From an uncultured Bacteroides sp. (lineage in GTDB: Bacteria; Bacteroidota; Bacteroidia; Bacteroidales; Bacteroidaceae), in assembly GCF_963666545.1 (NCBI RefSeq), contig NZ_OY762899.1:744001-808000 (forward strand): a stretch of DNA of 64,000 nt. Reading direction: 5' to 3'. This document shows, piece by piece, positions 24,551-33,069 of the stretch (positions are counted from its first letter, which is position 1; every line of letters starts with the position of its first letter). The notes beneath the pieces are model-generated. The model worked only from the letters and a program-made list of their open reading frames with translations, had not been told where the DNA came from and did no database searches. A program made the position numbers and the translations under genes.

Positions 24551-24558
24551 TACCTTTG
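24551..24558 (+). promoter_or_regulatory. -7 box of the AhpD-like/oxidoreductase pair
   Basis: TACCTTTG, 30 nt before the ATG at 24589. TTTA at 24523-24526 is a poorly spaced -33 candidate. Confidence 0.55.
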
Positions 24559-24588
24559 CTCTTATAATTCTAAATAATATAATAGAAT

Positions 24589-25005
24589 ATGGATTACAAA
24601 GAAATATCTAAAAAGACAATTGGATATCTATACCAGTCGCACACAAGTATACGGCAGTCGGGAATAGATAACAAATTGATTGCATTGGCAGAATTGAGGG
24701 TTTCGCAGCTCAACGGATGTGCCTATTGCTGCGCTTTTCACGCCAGTGAACTACGAAAAATGGGGATAGAACAAAGCCTTATTGACAAAATACCCGGTTA
24801 TAAACATTCCAGTTCCTTTGATAAAAAACAGGTACTGATCTTACGCTGGACGGATGCCGTAAGTTTTCTTTCCAATGATCTGGAAGATATTAAAGAAGAA
24901 TTAGGAAACAATTTTACAGAAAGAGAATTGGTTGATCTCACGGCAAGCATTTCTTTGATGAATGCACTCAATCGGCTTCGCATTGCATTAGGAGATAAAA
25001 TTTAA
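24589..25005 (+). CDS. Carboxymuconolactone decarboxylase (AhpD-like) family protein
   Basis: The 138-residue protein has the AhpD-like redox motif AELRVSQLNGCAYCCAFHA with Glu35, Cys44, Cys47 and His51, the CxxC and following His of alkylhydroperoxidase-type CMD proteins. These small all-helical proteins act as thiol peroxidase partners or related redox enzymes in the cytoplasm. An extra Cys48 follows the CxxC pair. Twelve nt separate it from the oxidoreductase gene, so the two are co-transcribed, probably under the divergent AraC regulator, as a stress or electrophile detoxification unit (inference). Confidence 0.9.
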   Translation: MDYKEISKKTIGYLYQSHTSIRQSGIDNKLIALAELRVSQLNGCAYCCAFHASELRKMGIEQSLIDKIPGYKHSSSFDKKQVLILRWTDAVSFLSNDLEDIKEELGNNFTERELVDLTASISLMNALNRLRIALGDKI

Positions 25006-25017
25006 CAAATAAAAAAA

Positions 25018-26031
25018 ATGAAAGCAGTACAATTGGAACAGTTCGGAATTGAACATTTAATCGTAAGGGAAATCACAAAACCAAGCCCCCAAAGAGGGGA
25101 AGTGTTAGTACACATAAAAGCCGTATCACTCAATTATCTTGATGTAATATTGGCAAACGGAAGTTTTGATAAGAACTTGTCTTTTCCATATACGCCGGCA
25201 TCTGATGGTTCTGGTGTGGTAGAAGCCATCGGAGAAGATGTTACACAATGGAAAGTGGGTGATCGTGTTGCTATCCAATATGTTCAAAATTGGATAAAAG
25301 GAAAAATTGACAGGGAAAGTAATCGTGTCAGAGTAGCTTGGCAAACGCCTGGTGTAATGGCAGAATACGCTTGCCTGCCGGAACATGGGTTGGTAAAAGC
25401 ACCAAAAAATCTTAGTTTTGAGGAGACAGCTACGCTTCCCATTGCGGCACTTACAGCTTGGCATGCTTTGATCAATCAGGCAAATCTACAAGTAGGGCAA
25501 ACAGTGTTGGTACAGGGAACAGGCGGGGTTTCGCTTTTTGCGCTACAAATTGCAAAAGCTGCCGGAGCAAGGGTAATCGCCACCACCAGCACTAAACAAA
25601 AAGCGGAGAAGTTGAAGACCTTAGGAGCTGATGCCGTGATCAATTATAGTGAGTATCCCCAATGGCAGGAACAAGTTCTGTCCTTAACGAATGGCGAAGG
25701 TGTGGATATCACACTCGATATCGCAGGGACAAAAACAATTGCAAAATCTTTGCTTTCTGTCAAAGAAAATGGCTTTGTCGGAACTACCGGATTTATTTCA
25801 GGAGCTGACCTGCCTTTGAATATACATGAGCATAAGATCAATATGTCCTTTTTGCGTATACAGGGAGTTGCCGTAGGTAGCGCAGAGAGTTTTGCCGCTT
25901 TAAACCGTGCCATTGAAGTCAATAATATTCATCCGGTGATTGATACGGTATACGAACTGGAGCAAGTTCAGAAAGCCTATGGAAGAATTGAAAAAGGCGA
26001 TATGGTCGGAAAGATTGTCATTTCTATTTAA
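25018..26031 (+). CDS. Zinc-independent medium-chain dehydrogenase / quinone oxidoreductase-like
   Basis: The 337-residue protein belongs to the medium-chain dehydrogenase/reductase superfamily. It has a GroES-like N-terminus (PSPQRGEVLVHIKAVSLNYLD, DGSGVVEAIGEDV, WKVGDRVAI) and a Rossmann domain with the nucleotide motif QGTGGVSLFALQIAKAAGA near 160. I see no structural-zinc Cys cluster, and NYLD stands where quinone reductases usually have NYRD, so a zinc-free NAD(P)H-dependent quinone or enone reductase is more likely than an alcohol dehydrogenase. It follows the AhpD-like gene by 12 nt. The substrate is unknown. Confidence 0.88.
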   Translation: MKAVQLEQFGIEHLIVREITKPSPQRGEVLVHIKAVSLNYLDVILANGSFDKNLSFPYTPASDGSGVVEAIGEDVTQWKVGDRVAIQYVQNWIKGKIDRESNRVRVAWQTPGVMAEYACLPEHGLVKAPKNLSFEETATLPIAALTAWHALINQANLQVGQTVLVQGTGGVSLFALQIAKAAGARVIATTSTKQKAEKLKTLGADAVINYSEYPQWQEQVLSLTNGEGVDITLDIAGTKTIAKSLLSVKENGFVGTTGFISGADLPLNIHEHKINMSFLRIQGVAVGSAESFAALNRAIEVNNIHPVIDTVYELEQVQKAYGRIEKGDMVGKIVISI

Positions 26032-26114
26032 CATTACGAAGGAGAAGCAGGAATACTCTCTCTCGGCAAAAAAGCTTATCTTAAGTTTGCTACATATCTC
26101 CATTGTGGAGCTGC

Positions 26115-26204
26115 AGCCCCGAGGAAGAACGACGCAACATCATCAATGAGCTAAAGAAGCTCTCACGCCAAGATTTGATTGACAAACTTTACGGGAAACG
26201 ATAA
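26115..26204 (+). pseudogene. Orphan 3' end of a second ygiQ allele
   Basis: Codons from 26124 to 26204 encode the last 26 residues of YgiQ plus stop (EERRNIINELKK then LSRQDLIDKLYGKR). The 81 nt differ from the intact ygiQ end (23202-23282) at six positions, all third codon positions and all synonymous; the flanking codons also resemble it (SPEEE against KPEE). Similarity stops upstream at about 26118. The remnant therefore comes from a functional ygiQ of a related lineage, displaced when the 23283-26114 cassette arrived. No start or promoter is associated with it. Confidence 0.85.
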
Positions 26205-26292
26205 ATAGAGCAAGCAGAATCGTCTTTTCGCAGAGCTGCCTACACTCTGAAATTTTCAATTACCCGAAAAATCCGCACTATGCAATAGCGCC

Positions 26293-26421
26293 AAGAGAAC
26301 CGTTCTTTCTAAGCAACTGAACGGTTCTCTTTCACCAACTGAACGGTTCTCTTGAAATAACTACACGGCTATCTGTTTACCAACAACCACACCCTTTCGT
26401 TGAAGCAATTGCATGGCTCTG
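26293..26421. repeat. Degenerate 22-bp-period palindromic array
   Basis: GAGAACCGTTC (26295-26305) is followed by its inverse GAACGGTTCTC at 26319-26329 and 26341-26351, exactly 22 nt apart. Weaker copies follow at 26363-26373 (ACACGGCTATC) and 26411-26421 (GCATGGCTCTG). The first two copies form an 11-bp stem, extendable by two pairs. It sits 90 nt after the ygiQ remnant and before a convergent pseudogene. Confidence 0.7.
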
Positions 26422-26440
26422 TTTAGAGCTCCACAAATGC

Positions 26441-27485
26441 CTAAGCAAAGCCCCCACTAAAGTATAAAAACAGCTTTTTATGCCAGACATAAGGCGAAGG
26501 TGGTGGTCGTGGCGTTAAGCAAGAAATTGGGCTTGAGTGCAGCAAGTGAAATCGTTGGTCTTTGCAATCACCATCGAAGTAGTTCGAAACAAGAAGTGAG
26601 CTTATTGCAGGCTGGTTTGTCATCTCCCCAATATCGCCATCAAAGCAATTTGAAACGAGAAGCTTGGAAGTTGGCTTTCTGCTTCTTTCCTTTTTGCGGC
26701 AAACTAAAAATGGAAGAATAGAAACTTGGCAATTGTTTGTGGTTGTGGATGTGATTACGCGCGCAGTTGTTGTACCACAACAACCATACTCTCCTTTATC
26801 TTTTTCTACTTTACTTTCCTCTTCTAGAGAACACCTTGCAACTCCTTCATTATCAGCGTTTTGCAAACATGTATTTTTCGTTGTTTTTGCACTGTTTTGC
26901 ACATTGTTTTGCATGCTATTTTGCGCATTGTTTTGTGCACTTTGAAACAATTCGTTTGCACTCTTTTGCATTACTTCTGAACTAGTTATTTCAGATTCTT
27001 TTGCCGGAGAATCGACAATTATTGGAATGATAGTTCCAACAATTGATGTATTCACTTCCGGTGCATACTCCTGCTGCGAATCAACCATCGGAACCGTTTT
27101 TTTCGTCTCTGCATTCTTTTTGGCAATTTGTCTAAAGGTGTAAACTCGGATGCTTGATTCTTTTTCGCTGCCATTGTCTTACGCTTTTCGTCAAGCGGCT
27201 TCATTCGTTTGTTGAGTCCGGGGGACGAAAAGTACTGTTCATCATCCAGCACAAACAAGTAGTACTTCCGGATAATATCAGATAAATACTCCGTCGAAAG
27301 ACCAAACTCCCGAGCCAAGACAGGAGCAGAGAGAGTGGCATCGAATAATTTTTCTGCATGCGCAGATATTCCAATAAGCTCCAATAAACGCCGTATCCCT
27401 CAAGACCTTTATCGGCTTTGAGGCGTAACAGTTTAATGTTATTGTGCGCTGTTACATCGTGTGGAAAGTACTGATCATTCTTCAT
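26441..27485 (-). pseudogene. DUF4373-type (Lin1244/Lin1753-like) gene with two frameshifts
   Basis: Three minus-strand frames join into one product. The first (from 27485) gives MKNDQYFPHDVTAHNNIKLL and GLEGYGVYWSLLEYLRMQKNY, the opening of a replication-initiator-like domain common on Bacteroides mobile elements. The second continues TLSAPVLAREFGLSTEYLSDI and IRKYYLFVLDDEQYFSSPG. The third begins near 27117 with VDSQQEYAPEV and a Gln/Asn-rich segment. Adding one base near 27344 and one in the five-T run 27117-27121 would restore a single frame. The C-terminal third looks unrelated to the family and contains an imperfect internal repeat. Either decay or homopolymer sequencing errors would explain it. 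The start lies four nt after a CCTTTG box. Confidence 0.75.
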
Positions 27486-27517
27486 TCCGCAAAGGTCACG
27501 AAAAAAAAGAGGTATCT

Positions 27518-27537
27518 TGTTGCGTAATAACGCAACA
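27518..27537. promoter_or_regulatory. 8-bp inverted repeat upstream of the DUF4373-type gene
   Basis: TGTTGCGT (27518-27525) and ACGCAACA (27530-27537) are perfectly inverted with a 4-nt spacer, 33 nt upstream of the start at 27485. It could be an operator or a short hairpin; no T run follows on either strand. Confidence 0.5.
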
Positions 27538-27739
27538 GAGAATTAAAAAACTCATAATTAAAGCTGAAAAGACAATACGTTAAACTCTGAAACAATTAAA
27601 TAAATGCCTCACCTTGTAAAATTCAAAGAGTAGTATTACATTTGGGCGAATTTTGGAATAAAAAAAGTGCAAAGAATAAATAACTAGTTGGATAACAAAA
27701 AACATCTGATAATTATTATTTTAGCCTTACAGCAGACGA

Positions 27740-28660
27740 CTACATCTTATGTGGTGGCAAAACCTTTATCAATTTATCGAAAAGCTCTGTTTTAATAATC
27801 TCTTTCTTCTCCATTCCAAAGCGTCTTTCTTCATCTATTTCTATAAGTCCCAAATGCAGTAATAAATGGTCGAACGTGCGTATCGAGTAGCAAGATGATG
27901 CCATGTTTTCAACCGTTTGATATGCTGGTACTATACCATCAAGAAGCAGAGGGAATGCTTTGAAATATTTATCTGAGTAATATTTATCTAAACGTTTTTC
28001 TGCACCATATTTACTTAGTAATAATAACGTAAAACCAATGCCCATATTTCCAATCTGCTCTGCCCCATACCCATCAAAATATGACTTATTAAACTTACAG
28101 CAAAAAGTGATCATTATATTCTTCATCAGGAGTTCATCATTTGCCATAATCTTCTCCCCTTCTTTAGTAAGCGTCAATACGTTATTACGAACTTTTGCAA
28201 CCCGCATAAGTTTGACCAAAATTTTGCTCAACTCCACTGCAATAGAATCGGTTTCCTTAGAGAGCTTTGAAAATTCACACTTTATAAAAGGATCTTCAAC
28301 TCCTAATGGATATAATTCCTTAACGATACGTAGCGGGAGATTTCCAATACTTGTCAGTTTGATTTTCCCCTCTTTCTGTATGGCTTGAGCAAGATGCTTA
28401 ATTTGGCGTAAGATTGGGATTTGAGCATAATCATCTTCTGAAAGTCGCTGTAACTTAATTGGCGAACAATCATCAAAAGCATAATCCAAAATCCGGTGCA
28501 TCTCTGCAGAAGAATAACCCTCAAACCCTTCTCGTGAACTATTGTTATAAACTTCCATATAAGCGGCAATATAAGCATTCAGTTCCTCCATAGAGGATGG
28601 CGTCTTATCTCCGCTTTTTACTCGCTCATCGATGTATTTCTGTATATCTTTAGCATCCAT
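27740..28660 (-). CDS. Uncharacterised 306-residue protein, possibly winged-helix
   Basis: I know similar proteins from Bacteroides genomes only as hypotheticals. The N-terminus (MDAKDIQKYIDERVKSGDKT, ELNAYIAAYMEVYNN) is helical. The middle has IPILRQIKHLAQAIQKEG followed by IKLTSIGNLPLRIVKELYP, and LTLTKEGEKIMAND, which look like winged-helix elements. The C-terminal half is helical with conserved-looking aromatic stretches (KFNKSYFDGYGAEQIGNMG) and ends in a basic tail. No signal peptide or membrane segment is visible. It has a near-ideal promoter with a palindrome in its spacer, suggesting repressor control. It lies between the DUF4373 pseudogene and mfd. Confidence 0.8.
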   Translation of the reverse strand: MDAKDIQKYIDERVKSGDKTPSSMEELNAYIAAYMEVYNNSSREGFEGYSSAEMHRILDYAFDDCSPIKLQRLSEDDYAQIPILRQIKHLAQAIQKEGKIKLTSIGNLPLRIVKELYPLGVEDPFIKCEFSKLSKETDSIAVELSKILVKLMRVAKVRNNVLTLTKEGEKIMANDELLMKNIMITFCCKFNKSYFDGYGAEQIGNMGIGFTLLLLSKYGAEKRLDKYYSDKYFKAFPLLLDGIVPAYQTVENMASSCYSIRTFDHLLLHLGLIEIDEERRFGMEKKEIIKTELFDKLIKVLPPHKM

Positions 28661-28752
28661 AATCCTTGAAATTCATATAATTATTTCAAACCCTGAATAA
28701 ATGCTCCAATATGTGAAGAATCCGCACACTATTGTTTTCTCTTATTATGCAT

Positions 28753-28783
28753 CAAATATAATACGTATTAGAATGAAAACAAA
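28753..28783 (-). promoter_or_regulatory. Consensus promoter with palindromic operator candidate
   Basis: On the minus strand TTTG (28783-28780), exactly 19 nt, then TATATTTG (28760-28753): an ideal Bacteroides promoter for the gene at 28660, with a leader of about 85 nt. The perfect 12-bp palindrome TAATACGTATTA (28759-28770) fills the end of the spacer and touches the -7 box, where a bound repressor would block RNA polymerase. Confidence 0.75.
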
Positions 28784-28830
28784 ATATTTATTTGAGCAAT
28801 AAGTTTTGCTTCATTACTTCCTCACATTAG

Positions 28831-31800
28831 CTAAGAAGCCTCCATTGCTGTAATTTCCTGCAACACACTAACGGCTGTCTCTACATTTGTTACAGATTTC
28901 ACCACCATAGAGCGTTTGCCGTTCTGATCGCGCAAATCGCAACGGCGGGTATAGGCCATCATATAACTGATCACCTTGCCGAAGGCTGCGCTCTGGAAGT
29001 AGGGACTTTCAGAATTGGAAACAAAGAAAAGTGTCATGCGACCTGCTTTGAGGAAAACTCTCTCCGCACCAAGCTTAGCTGCCAGACGACGAAGCGGAAC
29101 AATGCGAAGTAACTCTTCCGTTTCGGGAGGTATTAGACCGAAACGGTCTTCGAGACGGACACGGAAAGCAGCCACATCGGAGTCGAGTGTCAATTTATCG
29201 AGTTCGCGATAAAGCAGCATACGCTCGCTACTGCCTGTTACATAATCGGCAGGCAAGAGCAATTCCAAATCGCTTTCTACTGTGCACTCTTCCACAAACT
29301 GTTCACCGCTGATAATTCCGTCTGCTTGTATCTCTTGGGCATACAGTTCGGCAAACTCGTCGGTCTTCAACTCGTGTACTGCTTCGGTCAATATCTTCTG
29401 ATAGGTCTCGTATCCAAGATCGGCAATAAAGCCGCTTTGTTCGGCTCCGAGCATGTTACCCGCCCCACGAATGTCAAGGTCTTGCATGGCAATGTGTATG
29501 CCGCTACCCAAATCACTAAAGTTTTCGATGGCCTGCAAGCGTCGACGGGCTTCAGGTGTAAGTCCGGAAAGCGGAGGAGCCAACAGATAACAAAAAGCTT
29601 TCTTGTTGCTACGTCCCACACGTCCACGCATCTGATGCAGGTCGCTCAAACCGAAGTTCTGCGCCTGATTGATGATAATGGTGTTCGCATTCGGAATATC
29701 GATGCCACTCTCAATGATGGTCGTGGCAATAAGTACATCGAAGTCATAATTCACAAAGCCATAAATCACCTGTTCCAATTCAGCCGGTTCCATTTGTCCG
29801 TACCCGATGGTAATGCGACAATCAGGTATATGACGAAGAATCATTGCTTTCAATTCAGGCAAATTAGAGATACGATTGTTGACAAGAAATACCTGTCCGT
29901 TGCGGCTCATCTCGAAATTGATGGCATCGGTTATCACGTCTTCGTTAAACGTATGTAATTCAGTTTGTATGGGGTATCGGTTGGGCGGCGGAGTAGAAAT
30001 CACACTAAGATCGCGGGCGCCAAGCAATGAGAATTGCAGAGTACGGGGAATGGGTGTTGCAGTCATGGTAAGCGTATCCACGTTTACCTTCAACTGCCGA
30101 AGTTTCTCTTTCACACTCACACCAAACTTCTGTTCTTCGTCAATAATGAGTAGTCCTAAATCATTGAATTCCACATCTTTACCCAATATGCGGTGCGTAC
30201 CAATAAGTATATTCACACTTCCCTCTTTCAAGCCTTTAAGAACAGAACGAACCTGAGTAGAGGTACGGGCACGGCTCAGATAATCGACCCTACAGGGAAG
30301 TTCTTTCAACCGCTCACGAAAGGTCTGATAGTGTTGATAAGCCAATACCGTGGTAGGGACCAATACTGCTACTTGCTTATTGTCGGCCACTGCCTTAAAA
30401 GCGGCACGCATAGCAATTTCCGTCTTACCAAACCCCACATCACCGCATACCAAGCGATCCATCGGAACATCCCGTTCCATGTCTTTCTTCACATCAGCTG
30501 TAGCCTTGCCCTGATCCGGAGTATCTTCGTAGATGAAGCTGGCTTCGAGTTCGCGCTGCAAAAAACTGTCGGGACTGTAAGCAAAACCCTTCTCATCACG
30601 TCGTTGTGAATAAAGCTTTATCAAGTCGCGCGCAATATCTTTAATCTTCGACTTAGTGCGTTCTTTCAGCTTTTCCCAAGCACCCGTACCCAACTTATTC
30701 AGTCGGGGTGCTTCGCCTTCTTTGCCTTTATATTTTGAAACTTTGTGTAACGAATGAATGGATACAAAGACGACGTCTTCATTCTGATAAACAAGTTTGA
30801 TGACCTCCTGCGTTGTGTCGCCGTTGGGCATGCGCACCAAGCCCGCAAAGCGCCCTACTCCATGATCAGTGTGCACCACAAAATCGCCGGGGGTAAATTG
30901 ATTCAATTCTTTAAGTGACAATGCCACCTTACCCGAACGTGCTTTGTCGCTCTTGAGATTGTATTTATGAAAACGATCGAACAACTGGTGATCGGTAAAG
31001 ACACATATCTTCAACACGTGGTCGGCAAAACCTTCGTGTAGAGTACGCTCCACTCCGATAAAAGAAATTTTATCTCCCCTATCTTCAAAGATAGAACGAA
31101 TACGATCCGTCTGCTTTGTGCTATCGCTACAGATGTAAAGGGTATAGCCATTCTCTAAAAAGTCATTGAACGAGTCGGCCACCATATCGAAATTCTTATG
31201 AAAGATAGGCTGTGCAGCAACGTTGAACGTAATGCTGGCATCCGGTGTGCCGGTAGGTTTATTGCCAAACTCTATGCGACGAAAATCGAGTGCCCGAAGG
31301 GTAAATTCACTGCCGTCAATCAACCGTCCTTCGAGGCTGAAGCCGCCCCCTTCTTCACTCTCTTGCGAAAGAATAGCCTGTGGAGTTAAAGCCTCATCGT
31401 GCACAGCCTGTATACGCTCACGTACCCAAAGAAAATCACGCATAGCCAGTATCGTGTCGGCGGGAATGAAATCGAGAAAGGAGGTGTCATCATCATTAGC
31501 CAAGCCCAAATCGGGCACAATCGCAATGTTTTCCTTTTTTTCTTTCGACAATTGCGATTCGACTTCAAACGTACGGATACTTTCCACCTCATCACCAAAG
31601 AAGTCAATACGAAAAGGGTATTCGGAGGAAAAAGAGAATACGTCGATAATGCTACCACGAACAGCATATTGACCCGGTTCGTACACATAATCTACATACT
31701 CAAATCCATAACTATGCAACATATCAGTGATGAATCCTGTATCTACACGCTCAGCCACGCTAAGTTTCAATGTTTTATCTTTCAGCCCCTTACGGGAAAC

Positions 31801-32199
31801 CACTTTCTCGGCCAACGCATCCGGATACGTCACGATGCAAAGTGACGTATCTCCCTTCTGCAAACGGCTGAGGACTTCAGTACGTAATATTTCGTTAGCA
31901 GCATCTTTCTGTCCATACTTCGCAGCTCTTCGAAAAGAGGAGGGGAAGAACAAAACATTCTCCGCACCCAGTACTTGCGTGAGGTCATGGTAAAAATAAC
32001 CTGCTTCTTCAAGATCACCTAACACAAAAACGAAAGGGTAAGCAGTGCGTTGCACTAAAGTTGACGAAAAGAAAGAGGCTGCGGAAGCACATAGCCCTCC
32101 GCAAAAAAGATGTTTTATAGAAGAATCTTTCAGTAATTTGTTCACTGCTTCCGTATTCGGATGAGCAGCGTATTGTTGTTGCAGTTGCGTTATTGTCAT
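28831..32199 (-). CDS. mfd: Transcription-repair coupling factor
   Basis: The 1122-residue protein is full-length Mfd. The UvrB-homology region is N-terminal (YPFVFVLGDLEEAGYF, AVRGSIIDVFSF). The RNA polymerase-interaction domain follows near 440-500 (FTPGDFVVHTDHGVGRFAGL). The RecG-like motor then has GDVGFGKTEIAMRAAFKAV (Walker A, near 590), LLIIDEEQKFGV (DEEQ, near 680) and TMTATPIPRTLQFSL, and a TRCF domain closes the protein. Mfd pushes stalled RNA polymerase off damaged DNA and recruits UvrA. A -7 box TACTTTTG lies 33 nt upstream. It is divergent from the mannosyltransferase-like operon. Confidence 0.96.
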   Translation of the reverse strand: MTITQLQQQYAAHPNTEAVNKLLKDSSIKHLFCGGLCASAASFFSSTLVQRTAYPFVFVLGDLEEAGYFYHDLTQVLGAENVLFFPSSFRRAAKYGQKDAANEILRTEVLSRLQKGDTSLCIVTYPDALAEKVVSRKGLKDKTLKLSVAERVDTGFITDMLHSYGFEYVDYVYEPGQYAVRGSIIDVFSFSSEYPFRIDFFGDEVESIRTFEVESQLSKEKKENIAIVPDLGLANDDDTSFLDFIPADTILAMRDFLWVRERIQAVHDEALTPQAILSQESEEGGGFSLEGRLIDGSEFTLRALDFRRIEFGNKPTGTPDASITFNVAAQPIFHKNFDMVADSFNDFLENGYTLYICSDSTKQTDRIRSIFEDRGDKISFIGVERTLHEGFADHVLKICVFTDHQLFDRFHKYNLKSDKARSGKVALSLKELNQFTPGDFVVHTDHGVGRFAGLVRMPNGDTTQEVIKLVYQNEDVVFVSIHSLHKVSKYKGKEGEAPRLNKLGTGAWEKLKERTKSKIKDIARDLIKLYSQRRDEKGFAYSPDSFLQRELEASFIYEDTPDQGKATADVKKDMERDVPMDRLVCGDVGFGKTEIAMRAAFKAVADNKQVAVLVPTTVLAYQHYQTFRERLKELPCRVDYLSRARTSTQVRSVLKGLKEGSVNILIGTHRILGKDVEFNDLGLLIIDEEQKFGVSVKEKLRQLKVNVDTLTMTATPIPRTLQFSLLGARDLSVISTPPPNRYPIQTELHTFNEDVITDAINFEMSRNGQVFLVNNRISNLPELKAMILRHIPDCRITIGYGQMEPAELEQVIYGFVNYDFDVLIATTIIESGIDIPNANTIIINQAQNFGLSDLHQMRGRVGRSNKKAFCYLLAPPLSGLTPEARRRLQAIENFSDLGSGIHIAMQDLDIRGAGNMLGAEQSGFIADLGYETYQKILTEAVHELKTDEFAELYAQEIQADGIISGEQFVEECTVESDLELLLPADYVTGSSERMLLYRELDKLTLDSDVAAFRVRLEDRFGLIPPETEELLRIVPLRRLAAKLGAERVFLKAGRMTLFFVSNSESPYFQSAAFGKVISYMMAYTRRCDLRDQNGKRSMVVKSVTNVETAVSVLQEITAMEAS

Positions 32200-32231
32200 C
32201 GTTCGATACTATCAAAAAGCTAATTAGGCGA

Positions 32232-32239
32232 CAAAAGTA
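32232..32239 (-). promoter_or_regulatory. -7 box of mfd
   Basis: The minus strand reads TACTTTTG, 32 nt before the mfd ATG at 32199. No clear -33 box. Confidence 0.6.
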
Positions 32240-32270
32240 CTAAATTATCCTTAGTTTTATTGCCCAATAT

Positions 32271-32300
32271 TTTATAAGTACAGGAAAAACGTTACTTTTG
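32271..32300 (+). promoter_or_regulatory. Promoter of the mannosyltransferase-pyrC-MetH-activation operon
   Basis: TTTA (32271-32274), 18 nt, then TACTTTTG (32293-32300), 25 nt before the ATG at 32326. Confidence 0.6.
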
Positions 32301-32325
32301 TTTCTGAAATTAACAAAACTCCTAT

Positions 32326-33069
32326 ATGCAAACATCGGATAGCATTGTAATCATCCCCACTTACAATGAGCGGGAAAATATCGAAAGTATCATCCGAGCC
32401 GTGTTCGGGCTTGAAAAAATATTCCACATTCTTATCATAGAAGACGGTTCGCCGGATGGAACTGCTGCAATAGTAAAGACTTTGCAGCAAGAATTTCCTG
32501 AACGACTGTTTATGATGGAACGAAAAGGCAAACTAGGACTGGGGACAGCCTACATCACCGGATTTAAATGGTCATTAAAGCGGGATTATGATTATATCTT
32601 CGAGATGGATGCGGACTTTTCGCATAGCCCTGCCGATTTACCTTACCTATACAAAGCTTGTAGTGAAGAAGGTGGAGATGTGGCTATCGGTTCCCGTTAT
32701 GTGAGCGGAGTAAATGTAGTGAACTGGCCTATGGGACGTGTATTGATGTCTTATTTTGCCTCGAAATATGTACGCATCATTACCGGATTGCCGGTGCACG
32801 ATACTACAGCCGGATTCAAATGTTATCGCCGTCAGGTACTCGAAACAATCGATCTCGATGCTATCCGTTTTAAAGGTTATGCTTTTCAGATAGAAATGAA
32901 GTTCACAGCTTTTAAGTGCGGATTTAAAGTTGTTGAAGTGCCGGTTATCTTTATCAATAGAAAGCTGGGAACGTCAAAGATGGACAGCAGCATTTTTGGA
33001 GAAGCTGTTTTCGGAGTGATTAAATTGAAAATAAACAGTTGGTTCTACAAATATCCACAAAAAAAATGA
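32326..33069 (+). CDS. Polyprenol-phosphate mannosyltransferase-like GT2 glycosyltransferase
   Basis: The 247-residue protein is a GT-A fold family 2 transferase of the dolichol-phosphate mannose synthase type: VIIPTYNERENIE (N-terminal nucleotide-sugar site), LIIEDGSPDGTA, EMDADFSHSPADLP (the DxD motif), GSRYVSGVNVVNWP and DTTAGFKCYRRQVL. It lacks C-terminal membrane helices, like the soluble bacterial enzymes. The family transfers mannose or another sugar from a nucleotide to polyprenyl phosphate at the inner membrane for glycan assembly. Its stop overlaps the pyrC start (ATGA at 33066-33069), so it is the first gene of a translationally coupled three-gene operon. Confidence 0.9.
   Translation: MQTSDSIVIIPTYNERENIESIIRAVFGLEKIFHILIIEDGSPDGTAAIVKTLQQEFPERLFMMERKGKLGLGTAYITGFKWSLKRDYDYIFEMDADFSHSPADLPYLYKACSEEGGDVAIGSRYVSGVNVVNWPMGRVLMSYFASKYVRIITGLPVHDTTAGFKCYRRQVLETIDLDAIRFKGYAFQIEMKFTAFKCGFKVVEVPVIFINRKLGTSKMDSSIFGEAVFGVIKLKINSWFYKYPQKK

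Noticed and set aside
26569-26667. Imperfect direct repeats of about 30 nt in the C-terminal part of the DUF4373-type pseudogene
   Set aside because: They are partly similar and 66 nt apart, but the match is too weak to call a repeat element.
26500-26985. Plus-strand frames opposite the DUF4373-type pseudogene
   Set aside because: They consist of Cys/Phe-rich translations of the Gln/Asn repeat on the other strand and have no family resemblance.
29326-29958. 210-codon plus-strand frame opposite mfd
   Set aside because: It is antisense to the conserved Mfd motor domain, with no promoter.
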